DNA of 64,000 nt from Eunapius fragilis (Eukaryota; Porifera; Demospongiae; Spongillida; Spongillidae): contig OY811986.1 in the NCBI GenBank assembly GCA_963681505.1, positions 3,313,922 to 3,377,921 of the forward strand. The letters run 5' to 3'. Under the pieces are notes generated by a model, which was not told where the DNA came from, did not search any database, and saw only the letters and a list, made by a program, of their open reading frames with translations. A program made the position numbers and the translations under genes. Of this stretch, positions 1 through 11,600 are shown piece by piece (positions within the stretch are counted from its first letter, which is position 1; each line of letters opens with the position of its first letter).

Positions 1-706
1 CGCTCCGGCTGAAGATCACTCCGGGTCCCCCCATACAGTAACGGTCTCCCTGGCCCCCGAGCCTGATCCTGCCCTGATCGCTCTCCCGCCCGAACCCGGG
101 AGATCCCATGTAGACGTCCTGCGCAGGGTTGACGCCCTCCAGGAGGTCGCGAAGGCGGTCCACTTTTACGTATACGTCATCGTCCGCCCTCATGAAGAAG
201 TCGTACGCGTCAATGTGGTGATCGAACATATGCCGCAGCATGCCAAACACCTTGCGCTGGGGTGGGTATTGGTTATCGTCCACGTCCGCAAGGGACACCA
301 CCGGTAAATCGGTGGTGGTGGCGGTGATGGTGGACGCGTCGTCCGGACTTCTTCCAGTGTAGAAGTATACGTCTGGAATGGCGTCCTTTGCCCATGTCTG
401 GAATACACCGCGAGCCCTGGTGTCAAGGTATCGCTGTGCCGTGACGACGCCAATGAGAAGCAGCTTGCGAGGGGCGAGCTCTCTGGATAGGTAGCGGTAA
501 CGGAGGCTCGCGTTAAGCGGGGCACGCAGCTGTTGGGAGTGCCACAGGCGGTACTCGGAATCACCGGGTCCGCCTAAATGCGCGCCCTGGGCCTGAAGTA
601 GCACGTGTTCATCGAGTCGCGTCGTCAGATACAACTGGGTCACGAATACACCCAGCGCAAAACCGAGCACCAAGGTAAATGTTTTCTTGCAGGCTCTCGG
701 CCACAT
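1..706 (-). CDS. Chondroitin sulfate synthase-like glycosyltransferase, N-terminal part (incomplete)
   Basis: The frame is open from an ATG at 706 to the window edge (235 codons, no intron). Seen: a short basic N-terminus, a hydrophobic stretch at about residues 10-27 that fits a type II Golgi signal anchor, then a GT31-type fold with LLLIGVVTAQRYLDTRARG (about 83-100), FFMRADDDVYVK (170-181, the DxD-type metal/UDP-sugar motif) and RYCMGGPGVIFSR (222-234). These blocks match the N-terminal GT31 half of CHSY1/CHSY3-type synthases, which polymerise the GlcA-GalNAc backbone of chondroitin in the Golgi lumen. The C-terminal GalNAc-transferase half should lie beyond the window, so CHSY1-like versus CHPF-like cannot be settled. 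The region is much GC-richer than its surroundings. Confidence 0.85.
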   Translation of the reverse strand, partial: MWPRACKKTFTLVLGFALGVFVTQLYLTTRLDEHVLLQAQGAHLGGPGDSEYRLWHSQQLRAPLNASLRYRYLSRELAPRKLLLIGVVTAQRYLDTRARGVFQTWAKDAIPDVYFYTGRSPDDASTITATTTDLPVVSLADVDDNQYPPQRKVFGMLRHMFDHHIDAYDFFMRADDDVYVKVDRLRDLLEGVNPAQDVYMGSPGFGRESDQGRIRLGGQGDRYCMGGPGVIFSRS

Positions 707-894
707 GTATTAATGGACTAGTTTCGTTATATAACCATGCATGGCTGCAGGTGCGATTATTCAATAACTACTATCTCGGGGGCGGCTCCCGGGGGTACTG
801 GGTTAAAATTATTTCGTTTGTCCCCTGGAGCGTGGTAGCGATTTTTAATTACATGTAGTATTGAATACCAGCCATGGTCATATAATGGACACAC

Positions 895-895
<1 letters not shown>

Positions 896-943
<48 letters not shown>

Positions 944-958
944 GCGCGCACGCACACA
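896..958. repeat. (AC)n microsatellite
   Basis: About 60 bp of nearly pure AC dinucleotides, grading into a short CG/CA run. It lies just upstream of the chondroitin synthase-like gene. Apparent Cys-Val reading frames here are repeat artefacts. Confidence 0.95.
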
Positions 959-988
959 CCAATCTCAATATCCATTACAAATAGTGTA

Positions 989-3078
989 GGGTAGCGTCAG
1001 GTATGGTCGCCAGTGCAGGAGTGCTCGCCACTCTTCCTTTCAAACGCGGCGCTAGGGCTTACCTAACGTTTGTATGTCTTGGCACAATATGGAAGTAATA
1101 CTCCTGGGACTCAGTGTTTACGGCACTTTGTTCAAGTTTTATTTACTATTAACGTTTTTGCAAAATAATTAAACAAAGTTAGCTACCTCATTTATAGGTA
1201 AAATGGCGCGGTAAACACCGCACAATTGCTGGCGGGTTCTATTGGTGCAAGTGAGTGTTAGCGAAGTATGTAGCACAGATTGGCCTAAAATCGTGCTATT
1301 ATAGAAGAGCAGTTATTTCTGTACAATGTACTTAGCTTTGTTTTAAAAGAAACCTTATGACTCAAGAATTAGTGAGGGTGGCGAACACTCCAACTGAATT
1401 TACGCTCGTAAGTAGTAGTCGCCATGGGTGGCGACTACTCCTACCTCCACAAATTATGTCTTTAGGCTTAAATTGGCAACCATTCGGCTCCCAAATGTGT
1501 CCTATATCTTGAGTGCTAAGCGTTTGATGTTTGTATGTTGTGGAGGAGTGTTCGCCATAGGGGTACATAACGGGTTGTATCTCATTCCGCATGCGGTCCT
1601 TTCAGCTAAAAGCCTATTAAATGTAGGCCTATATCATATCAAGCTGAGCTGGAGAGAGTACAGCTACTTCTGCAAATACAGAGAAAGTTATCTTGAACTT
1701 AGACCTAGCTTACATATGCTGTACATGCAAAAAATGAAGTAATATCATATTGTAGTGTTCTGTAATGGAGTGAGAATTCAGCTGAGAGCATGGATGCAGC
1801 TCTGAAGGAAGTGAGGGAGGGTAATATGCATCCCTGGGCCTTCGCATGGATGATAACACTATATCTGCATAGCCATTGGCCTTCGTCTGGGGGCCCCACT
1901 TTGCATCGCTCACATTTGCCACCACTGTAGATCAAATATGGACACGCTCAGCACACACATGCCAGTTGTCGTTTTAGTGCTGACCGCCACTTCTACCATG
2001 ACATGCTGAATGAAGGATATTCTACACAGGGCTTTGTCCTCTGCCAATGTTCCTTCTCAGCTAGAGCCCACTGGTCTTGATCAGATGGTAAGCGTCCCGA
2101 TGGAATCACCATGGTACCATGGTCGAATCGAATTGTTGGTTTGGGATGCAATCTGCGTAGACACTTTTGCCACTTCCCATCTATCCATGACAGCCTCTGA
2201 ATTATGTGCAACAACAAACCAAGCAGAGCAGACCAAGATCAAGAAGTACAATTACCTCACCTCCTATGCATACCATTCCTTCACACCTGTTGCCTTTGAA
2301 ACAACTGGAGTGTCGCTCCATTTCTTTCCTATCAGACTTGGGTCACCGCATAGCAAACACCACTGGTGGCAAAAGCTCTCTAGCATACCTCCTGCAAAGG
2401 TTTTCTGTTGCCATTCAGAGGGGGAATGCTGCATCTCTCAATTAAAAAACAAAAATAAAAACTTGTTATGTGACATCTAAAACATGGAGCCTGATAAGGC
2501 ACTATGCCATTGTTGATCACATATCATTTGTAACCTGATCCATCTTCTCAGCAACCATAACATTACAGTAGCTAATTAATATTGGCATGACACTATCTTA
2601 TAACGATACATATACTTCAATCCTTAGCTGTATGTACAATTTCGGTAGTAAAAGAAGTGTTTATTAGTATGAATAAATGGTCGCCTCCTATACTAGTAAC
2701 AAATACAAAGTGAAGCTTTCCTGGGGTGGTTAAAGGCTGCTCCATACTTGATAACTTGGTTGAGCAATGTTGTGTTACAATCCACCTTCCATGCGCTACG
2801 TAACAACCAAATACAGGGGGGTGGCGAGCACTCCAACCGTACGTGGCGACAGACCAACCGCACTGGCGACTATACCAGAAATCCGCTTAATTGGATAAAA
2901 CAGTTGTTTTCTTTCGTACGGAGCACGTTTTTTGATAAACGAAGCGCTAGTAGTATAGAGTGATAGCTGACGATCTCTTGGGGTCAGGTATGTTTGTATA
3001 ATTACCCTTCCTGTTTGCTGTATATTCAAGACAACCGATATCGGCACTCGCGGGTGGCGACCACTACCTACGCTACCC
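989..3078. mobile_element. TA-flanked inverted-repeat element, about 2.1 kb
   Basis: The left end starts GGGTAGCGTCAGG after a TA. The right end is its reverse complement, ...CCTACGCTACCC, followed by TA. The same ends bound the 237-bp element at 26079-26315. Inside, the motif GTGGCGA(A/G)CACTCC recurs in both orientations (near 1380, 1420, 1545 and 2820), and a local palindrome sits at about 1405-1447. No intact transposase was recognised; short open frames at 2010-2480 resemble nothing I know. It could be one long non-autonomous element or smaller copies nested together. Confidence 0.6.
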
Positions 3079-3329
3079 TATAGGTCGCGCACGTACAAGT
3101 GCATGTGCATATGCATGCGATTAATAAGTGATGTATGAATGCTCATTTATACTGTAAGATACTTTAACAATATGATAACATATGAACTTCACGGTACACA
3201 ACATTGGTTACTAAGTGATGATTAGGGCATATATATGTACTGCATCTATTTTTGACACAACAAAGGCCACACTTATGACGACACAACAGATTGGACAGAT
3301 TCATTCGCTTTGTGTTGAGGAAGCATGCT

Positions 3330-5684
3330 TCATCGTGGAATACCATGATCATCAGGCTTTAGCAAAGCAGAGGTGTCTGCTACATTCCCTTGTGCATCCT
3401 CACTGAGATCAAGGTTTGACAGCTGTGCAAAAATACCTGAGCCCAAATCCAAATCAAGAGAGAGTAGTGCACTAATGTCTGCATTGCTTTGAGTCATTGT
3501 GCTCGGCACATAATTTGAAGTAGATTGTCCTCTATCACCCAATGACTCCAATGGCTCGAATAGGAAAGGCTGAATGGAAACTACAGAAGCTTTGAATTAA
3601 CATAAACCATGATATAAGTTCACTCACTTTGCTCAGCAACACCAGCACAATTCCTTGGTATGTCATACACACTGTTGCTGCCTGTACAAGAGATATCATT
3701 ACAATAGAGATGTCACAGTACTGCAATGCTAATATCTATATGAGATATTCAACAGCATCAAAATATATGCTGCTAAATCATAACCAATTTTTTTAATACA
3801 ACTAATTCAAGTTTGTAATTAGGGATCTATATTTTCATCATGTGACCCAGAAGATACAGATCACATTATTATGTTCACTGAACAAATATTAAACTGTGAA
3901 AAGACAATGTTACTTAGGATGTGTCTTTTTATTACTATAAATGTATTTTTTATGCCAATATCTGTGACTTTTCTGCCTGACATATCTAAAACGGTTAAAT
4001 TAGAATTGCGGTTGGTTAGTTAGTTCTGTCAAACGTTATTACTTCTCCATCATTCTTTTGTACCCTGATACAGCCAGTCAAATTAAGCATACACATATAG
4101 AGATAAGTATAATTACATAGAAATGTCAGTGTACATAATCCTTGCATGCATATATTTACGTCACTTAGAATACTTACTGCGTTTCATAGACACTTTATAA
4201 ACATGTAAATAATGTAAACTAGCGACAATTGAATAAAATCAATACATTGTAAATAAAATATTTAGCAATTGTCAAGTCTACACTACCAGCATTCGTGTGC
4301 AGATGGCATACTTTGAGGTTCAAACTTTTCTTCCATAGATATAAGCAGAGGAGTCGTGTCCTGCTCTATTTTGTTGACTGTACTATATACTGCAAGTGAT
4401 TTGATTACTAACAATAAGCATTTATACTAAACAACTCACAAGTGCCAATGCCCTGCTGTACTTTTTGAATACCTATTGAAGTGCAGTAGAGAAGAAAAGG
4501 TGTTAAGAGTAAATAAAAGTCCATATATTAAGCATTCAAACACTGAACACAACAGACTATATGTACCTTTGTATTACACACATGCATATGGGTCGATTCC
4601 CATGAATATAATATTCTCCTGTTTGGAACTCATGGCTTCCAAAAGATAATGAAGGGTTCAGCAATTCTTTACAAGAAACAAGTCAAAAGGTTACTTTATA
4701 AGATATGCCGCCATCATTACAATACCACCATGTCTATATTTTTCATTTGATGCGCTTTAAAATAAGAAACAGATGTGTGAACCTAGAAAAGAATGCTTTT
4801 TTTTTCAGAAAAGAAAAGATGAAATAGGCCTATCTTAATACACCTAGTTAAAATCTTATGGCGATATGCTAACTAATATAGGTCTATTTCATTTCCTATT
4901 CAGTCTGGAGCCTAGTTTCCTTGATTTTTACATAACCATTGCCTATGTAATACCAATGTCCTCATTGTATAGCTTGTGCTATGCATTACAGAGATATGGC
5001 AACTATGGAAAGTTTTAGAAATCAATATACATAATTTCCCTCTCTGGAAACACAGACATACTTCACAGCAGCAAGGTGTTAAAATGATGACTGTGTCACT
5101 TGCTTCAGTTCATACACAGACTTGTGGATGGGTGTGACTTGGTTGTACCAATTAACCACAGAGCTTTGTTTAGTTCTCTGTTTATTGTACAATTGAGCTT
5201 ATCTACATGTATGTGCTTGCTTAAGTGGAGCATGGTGAAGTGCTACCGAAGGCAACAACAGTCACTACACCTCACCCTATCCTATACGTATATTCTCTGC
5301 AACTGCACCCATTTTTGAACTGCACAAGCAAGACATAATGATGTTTGCCGGACAGATGCTATTAAACCTCTAGCCCCCCCCCCCCCCCCCCCCCCATATT
5401 GCCTCGTAATGCATACAATGCATGCACACACACACAATGTACATGCATATCAATACATTATATAGGTTGTCATATCATCTTGTACATAAACATGCCATGT
5501 TCCTTTTAAGTTCATTAATTCAACATACTTGTACTCTTTGCTTCATCCATGGCTTGCGTTGTTTCATGCACAGTACTGTGTGCTGTGAAATATGTGGATT
5601 CATATTGTATAGGTATCCAATAATAACACTTACTTGATCCAGTGCCTAACTGTTCATTAGTCTCAATTGACCTTGCTTGTGAGC
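3330..5684 (-). other. Gene A C-terminal tail exons with tyrosine motifs
   Basis: Six small phase-1 exons (5634-5684, 5529-5582, 4440-4472, 4312-4389, 3628-3681) and the last exon 3330-3580. Tyrosine motifs seen are LYSTVNK, SVYDIPRN (YxxP type, as bound by Crk/Abl-class SH2 domains) and SNYVPS. The final exon is Asp/Leu/Ser-rich with DISALLSLDLDLGSG and ends in TGA. The 33-bp exon at 4440-4472 is the weakest call; it is supported by AG and GT borders and preserved frame. Confidence 0.65.
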
Positions 5685-8600
5685 CTTTAATCAGGCAGCA
5701 ATGCAATGTAATGGGTAAGAATAAAATATGCTCCACGCATCCTATGCCACTTACCAAAGTGTACTACTTTGCCGTAGGGGTCAGTTTTGGAATCAATTTC
5801 TTTCCAGAAGTCATCCATTGTGGGGGTACTATCAACCCTATCACCAATTATCAAAGAATCTTCCAAATGATGATAATTTCCTGATTGGTCAGCAGTTATC
5901 TGACCAGTGATGCTAGCACCCTCTTGTGGGGTAGGAAGGTCAATTCTGTGATATCTTCCCGAGGTACCTGCATGAATTTCATCAGTTTTATCATTGCTTA
6001 TATCCAGCAAAGGTTCAGTTTGAGGAACAGGCTGTGTCCTTAAATGGTTCCTCACATCCTGGCCAATGGTTTCATCACGGAGCTGCCTCTCTACATGATA
6101 CTCTATAAGTTTGTACACCTCATCAGCATGCTGCGTGTTGAAAAAAAATTCTCCAGCACCGGTCTGTGCTCTTCTTCCAACCTCTAAGTTGAATACACTC
6201 CTGTCTCTAGTAAAACTTCTTATCTCCTGGTAGGTCCAGACTACAAGTGGCACTGTTTGGTTGATTTCTATCAGCCTAAGTTCCGTTGGTGTTATCATAA
6301 GGCTGTATGTTCCAACAAGACCTGCTGATGTGGCTGACTTATTTTGCTTGAGAGTCACAATAAATGTATCTATAAGACCACACCGACAGATACAGGTAAT
6401 AATTAACAGTGATCAACATAGTAGTATTATTTCTATCTCTAGTCATTGCCTATACGGATGTGTGGCGAAAAGAAGCTGTGCATTGCCCATAATTATATTG
6501 TAATGAAAGGTAATCGTACTAACTGACCCTAACAATATAATATCCTTTGCACATGCAACTACTCACCAAAGGAATTGATTTGTACCCTTTCTTCATTATC
6601 TGGTTTGCCTTTGTTTGGCAGTGTACCATCAACTGGATGGTATTTTCCTGAAGCAATTGTTTCATCCGACATTGGAGGTTGATGAATGGGCCGAGTCCTT
6701 AAATGGTTCCTCACATCTTGGCCAATAGTTTCATCACGTAGCTGACTTGCAATGTGATGCTCTATAACTTTGTACACCTCATCAGCACACTTCGTATTGA
6801 AAACAAATTCTCCCGCACCAGTCTGTGCTCTTCTTCCAACCTCTAAGTTAAATGTGTTTTTCCCTACATTAAAACTTCTTATCTCCTGGTAGGTCCAGAC
6901 TACAACAGGCACTGTTTGGTTGATTTCTGTGAGCCTAATTTGAGTTGGCGTTATCTCAAGGTTATAGGTCCCAACAAGACCTGCCGATATTGCTGACTTG
7001 TTGTGCTTGAGAGTCACAGTGCATATCTCTGCAAATACGAGAAACAACGAAGTGACACTATACAGCAGGTAGTATCTTCTATGTTTGCTAATAACCCATC
7101 ATTTATGTCAGGGAAGACAATATAAACACCAGAGTAATGGAAATCATTACACCCTGCATTCTCAAACCCAGAAGCAACAAACATTCAAATCAGTTGTCTC
7201 TGACCTGGGTTGATACATGTAGGTATTTGATACTGCAAAAAAAAATGACTGCTATTCATTCATTATCTCAAAGAACAGTGGCTCCACTGTTAAGCCATTG
7301 ATAGTAACGAAGCACAGTGTGCAAATAACAGCTACATGTATAACATACACTGTAGAGTTAGCCAAATGTTGCCACACCAGTACCATGCCTTTCCACAAAC
7401 AAGCATTGCACTGTTCCACCCAAATGGTCTCAGTACCTATGCTTAGGTCCTGTGCAGGTTTGGTGTCTGATGGTGTGTGGGCAGTGTTTCCTTCTGTAAG
7501 CTGCAGGCCTGTAATAAGAGGGAGCAGGTGTGTGCATGTGCACACATGCTTAAGTGCACGAAGTACTAAATAATGTGCACAGACAGCTCTCTCTTAGCTA
7601 AAACCTTCTCTTACATTGCTCATCAGCTTGCATGTGCTGCTTCAGCATATGTATGTCTTCGGTTGAAGCCAATGTCTGTACTTCGAACCCATCTTTACAC
7701 AGAGATTTATCCTGTGAGCCAAGACCTCCACCTGCCTGCTTTGCCTTCACTACATCTGTTGGGTAAATATAATTTCAAGGCACGATATGTAATCATATCA
7801 TAGCTCTAATTGAATGTATGCCAATTCTAAATTTACTACAGTAACATGACGCATCAGAATGAAATTTATTATGAAATGCTGAGGTATATACATATGACGC
7901 ACACACTCCAGACTTCTGATCTTTGCCCCTGCAGCGATATCAGTGCAGACATTACACTCAAGCCTACCAGAGCCCTCATCATCGACAGGTCCACACTGCT
8001 GCTGCTGCTGCTGCTGGAAAGGCGAGGCTTCGTACACATTTTCAGTGGCAGTTGGTTTTCTTCCCACGTCCTTACTCACACCACTGGACTTGACATCACC
8101 ACAGGCGTCCTTCGCAGGGGGTGCAAACAACTGCTGAGCAGCAGCAGGAGGAGGAGGCTGCTTCTCCCTAGGCCTTAATGGGGGCAGTGGTGGGGGAGGA
8201 GGGTTGTTCCTTTGCTCGTGGAGTTGCCTGTGAATGCTCTGCTCAATAGCTCTGAACAGCTCCTTATTGCTCTTTGTCTTGAACACGTAAATACCCGCAC
8301 CAATCCCTGAAGCCTTTCCAATGTCGACCTCGATGCTCTCTTTGCCAAGGCTGAAGCTGCGCAGCTCTGCTAGCGTCCAGGTCATGATGGGCGTGGGAGA
8401 GGTCAGGCTGCACAGATGAACACCAGTTGGAGTAACTTCAAGGTTGTACGTTTCACTAAGTCCGAATAACTTAGCTACCTTGTTCTGCTTCAGAGTCACA
8501 GGGAATATTTCTGATAAAATAGTGGCATCAAGAAACAATGTAAGTAAATTGCGAAAACTACAATTACAATTTTAACAAAACAAGATATAAAAATTTAATT

Positions 8601-11600
8601 AAAATAAAATGTAGGTCCGTAAAATTGATTATTCCATAATTTCCATCATCCCTTATTTAATCAAAATGTGCATAAGAAGATCCTACATCTAGTCCATTTA
8701 ATATCTTGTTTCACTCATTTTTATTTACAGCTGTATAATGGAATCGTTGCCACATAAAGCTACCTAATGCAAATTCCCAGTACATTGAACAGAAACATAT
8801 TGCTTTGCTTGTGTTAAAATGGCAAATGAAAGTTCGTATTGTAATTCATTTAGTTGCTAATGCAGGAGATTGCATATTGTGAGGTCATCTACTGTAGATT
8901 ATACCAACGCGACAAATGCATTGCACGCTGGTACCCCAGTCACAACAAATCCACATCACAAATTTTGACACCACCCCAGTCATACATCTTGACACCATCA
9001 CACAACTTGACACCACATCTTGAACCTAGCCACACACCTCAACACCATATCATGACACCTCCCTTACTTGTAGGCTCGCTGTTCTGTGTGCTGAGTTCCT
9101 CCGATGTTCCCACCCCCTTAGTGATCCCCTTGGCGGTAGTGATGTTGCTTGCAGAGGCCTTCATAGTGGCCAGAGCCACAGAGACCTGGTCAGCCACAGT
9201 GCCCCTGGTATCAGCCACGGCTCCAGCTACCTGAGCTGATGTGGCACCAACCACCTTTGCCACAGCAGTCTGCGTCATAAAGCTGGTATCTAAGGTCTGC
9301 GGTGGCTCTGTGATGACATCTGCAATGCTGTCCGTTAGGCTTCTGCTGTCCTCAGTGGAACCACTGGCTCCGCCTACTGATGAATCTTTGTAGGAAGGAA
9401 TATACATGTATTTTGATCCGATAAATTCGCACTGAGAAGAGTCATACCTCTGTAAATGCCATTGGCATCCATTCTGGTACCATCACTTGGCATGGATAGG
9501 GCCATTTCGCTGAAATCTGCATTTGAATTCAGCAGGCGTTCAGCATCTATAAAAGTGTGTAAATATCTAAATGCAGATCTCAAAAAAATTCTGTACAAGG
9601 AAAATTGGGATACATGAAAAAGAAAAGGAATTGATCATTTATAAAGCCCTGGTTTAGTTATCGTGTGATACTGATTGATCTCTTTCATCAAATAACTGCA
9701 CGTCCCAACTTGAAAACTGGCATATGGGTCAGCAGTTATGATTTTATATCGGGTGACCGCTAACACACTGATGTGCTGAAGCCAACATGCCTCAAACTAA
9801 TCACATTCATGGATAGACGCTAACTTGTACATTCCTCAACGCAAATACCATGTATCTCCACATCAACTACAAATGGATAATAAGTGTATAAGGATCTCCA
9901 GATGGGTTGCAACTGCTCAAATTAAAAACAAGAACAATTCCTCCTTATCTAAAACTAATCACAGAAAGTCCAGTACCCCCCTTACTCCATCCTCCTTCCT
10001 ATCCCCTCCCCATCATGCTCCCCACCTTCCTGTGGAGAGGGCAAAGGTCGGGAAAGAAGTTGCCTGCTTTTCTCCAGCGTAGCGCGACGCTGTTCCCTGT
10101 GTCCACGCAGCTGGTTCTGAATGCTCTGCTGTATAGCTCTGAACAACTCCTTGGAACTTTTGGTGTTGAAAACATACTTCCCAGCGGCAACCCCTGGGGA
10201 TTCACCCACTTCAATTACAATGCAGTCCTTGCCCAGAGTGAAGCTCTTCATCTCATGCAACATCCATCCCATAATGGGTATTGGGGACATTGGTTCAAGC
10301 AGTCGGAAATGTGTCGCTGTGACCTCCACGTTGTATGATGTACCAGTAAGACCACACACCCTGGCAGCTTTGTTCTGCTTCACTGTAACTGCGTATGTTT
10401 CTGAATGGGGGAAGGTTGGCATGAGAATCAATCTTTTTTCACCAAACAACCATGCCATGCAGTTAAACTTTGGAGACCCTTTTTTGAATGTTCAAAGTAC
10501 TTGTTTGCATGAACTTATCACAGTCACCAACTTGGCACCAGTCATACTTTCAATGCAGTGCCATGCTAACATCAATGTTACTTCTACAAAAAACACAATG
10601 GTCATCTTATATTTTTGTATGATGTAGTAACCTTTTCCCTACAAGGTGGGAAAAATTGCACCTATCCTAAATTAGGTGCATGGAATGATTGAAGCAATGC
10701 ATAGAAATGATTCTATATCGATACTCCTGTACACGTCACAAGACTCACCAGTCCGGCTGACAGATGCAGTGACCATTGGCCGTGTGGTGGTGCTTCCCTC
10801 TGCATCCATGCCATACTTGGTCCTTCCATTAGGCATATCATCATTGCTCTGGGCTGTGAAGGGTTGGGGGCAGCCATTGCAGTAAGGAGTGTGGTGTGCG
10901 GCCTTCCAAGGTTGCACCCATGGTAATAAGGCCTAAGGGTGGGGGAGGGGGGGGGGGGGGAACATTACTTACAAGGGTTCCCTGACTGTGAGAGCAAAGC
11001 TTGAGAATCTGAATATGGATTTTCGTTTCTACGCTCAGAACCCTCTGATGAGTCACTCCAAACATTGGTATGGGCATCGCCATCCCTTGGGAATGCCACG
11101 CCATCATTTTCTTTCACATCCGTACAAAAAGTAACTGATGTGCGTGTTTGTGTGTGTGCATGTGTATGTGTGTGTGAGTGTGTCAAACAGCAGGGAATAA
11201 GTATCAATCAGTAATCATTGCATGAGGTGGAGGAGAGACAGAAATGCTAGATTTAAATATTGATTGCAACAGCCTGACACGCATAGTTCAGGAGTGTCTA
11301 CATGCAGTCAGCACATTGGTTCATATGCTACATTAATGAAGGGAGTTTGAAATCTACGGACATGTGGCTTCGAACAAAATAGTTGACATTGGTCCACTGA
11401 GGGTTGGCTCTTTGTATCACGTAATCAACATGGCAAAGAAGTAATATGCCAATGGTACCATCTGGCGTGTAATGAAGGTTACATGCAAGGCTTTTGTACA
11501 GTTACTGTGGCTGTCACTCAGGTTACACACTTGACTTCAGTTGCAAGTGCTACCAGTTCATTGTCATGCCGCCATATTAGAGCGTGAGGCAGTACAAAGT

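Noticed and set aside
190-564. Minus frame of 124 codons at the window start
   Set aside because: Shifted shadow of the chondroitin synthase-like gene; the correct frame carries the DDD and MGGPG motifs.
9986-10025. Longer PTB-2 exon ending at the GTAAGG donor at 9986
   Set aside because: It would give a phase-2 intron and break the frame with the next exon; the GTGGGG donor at 10026 keeps phase 1. Not fully excluded without cDNA.
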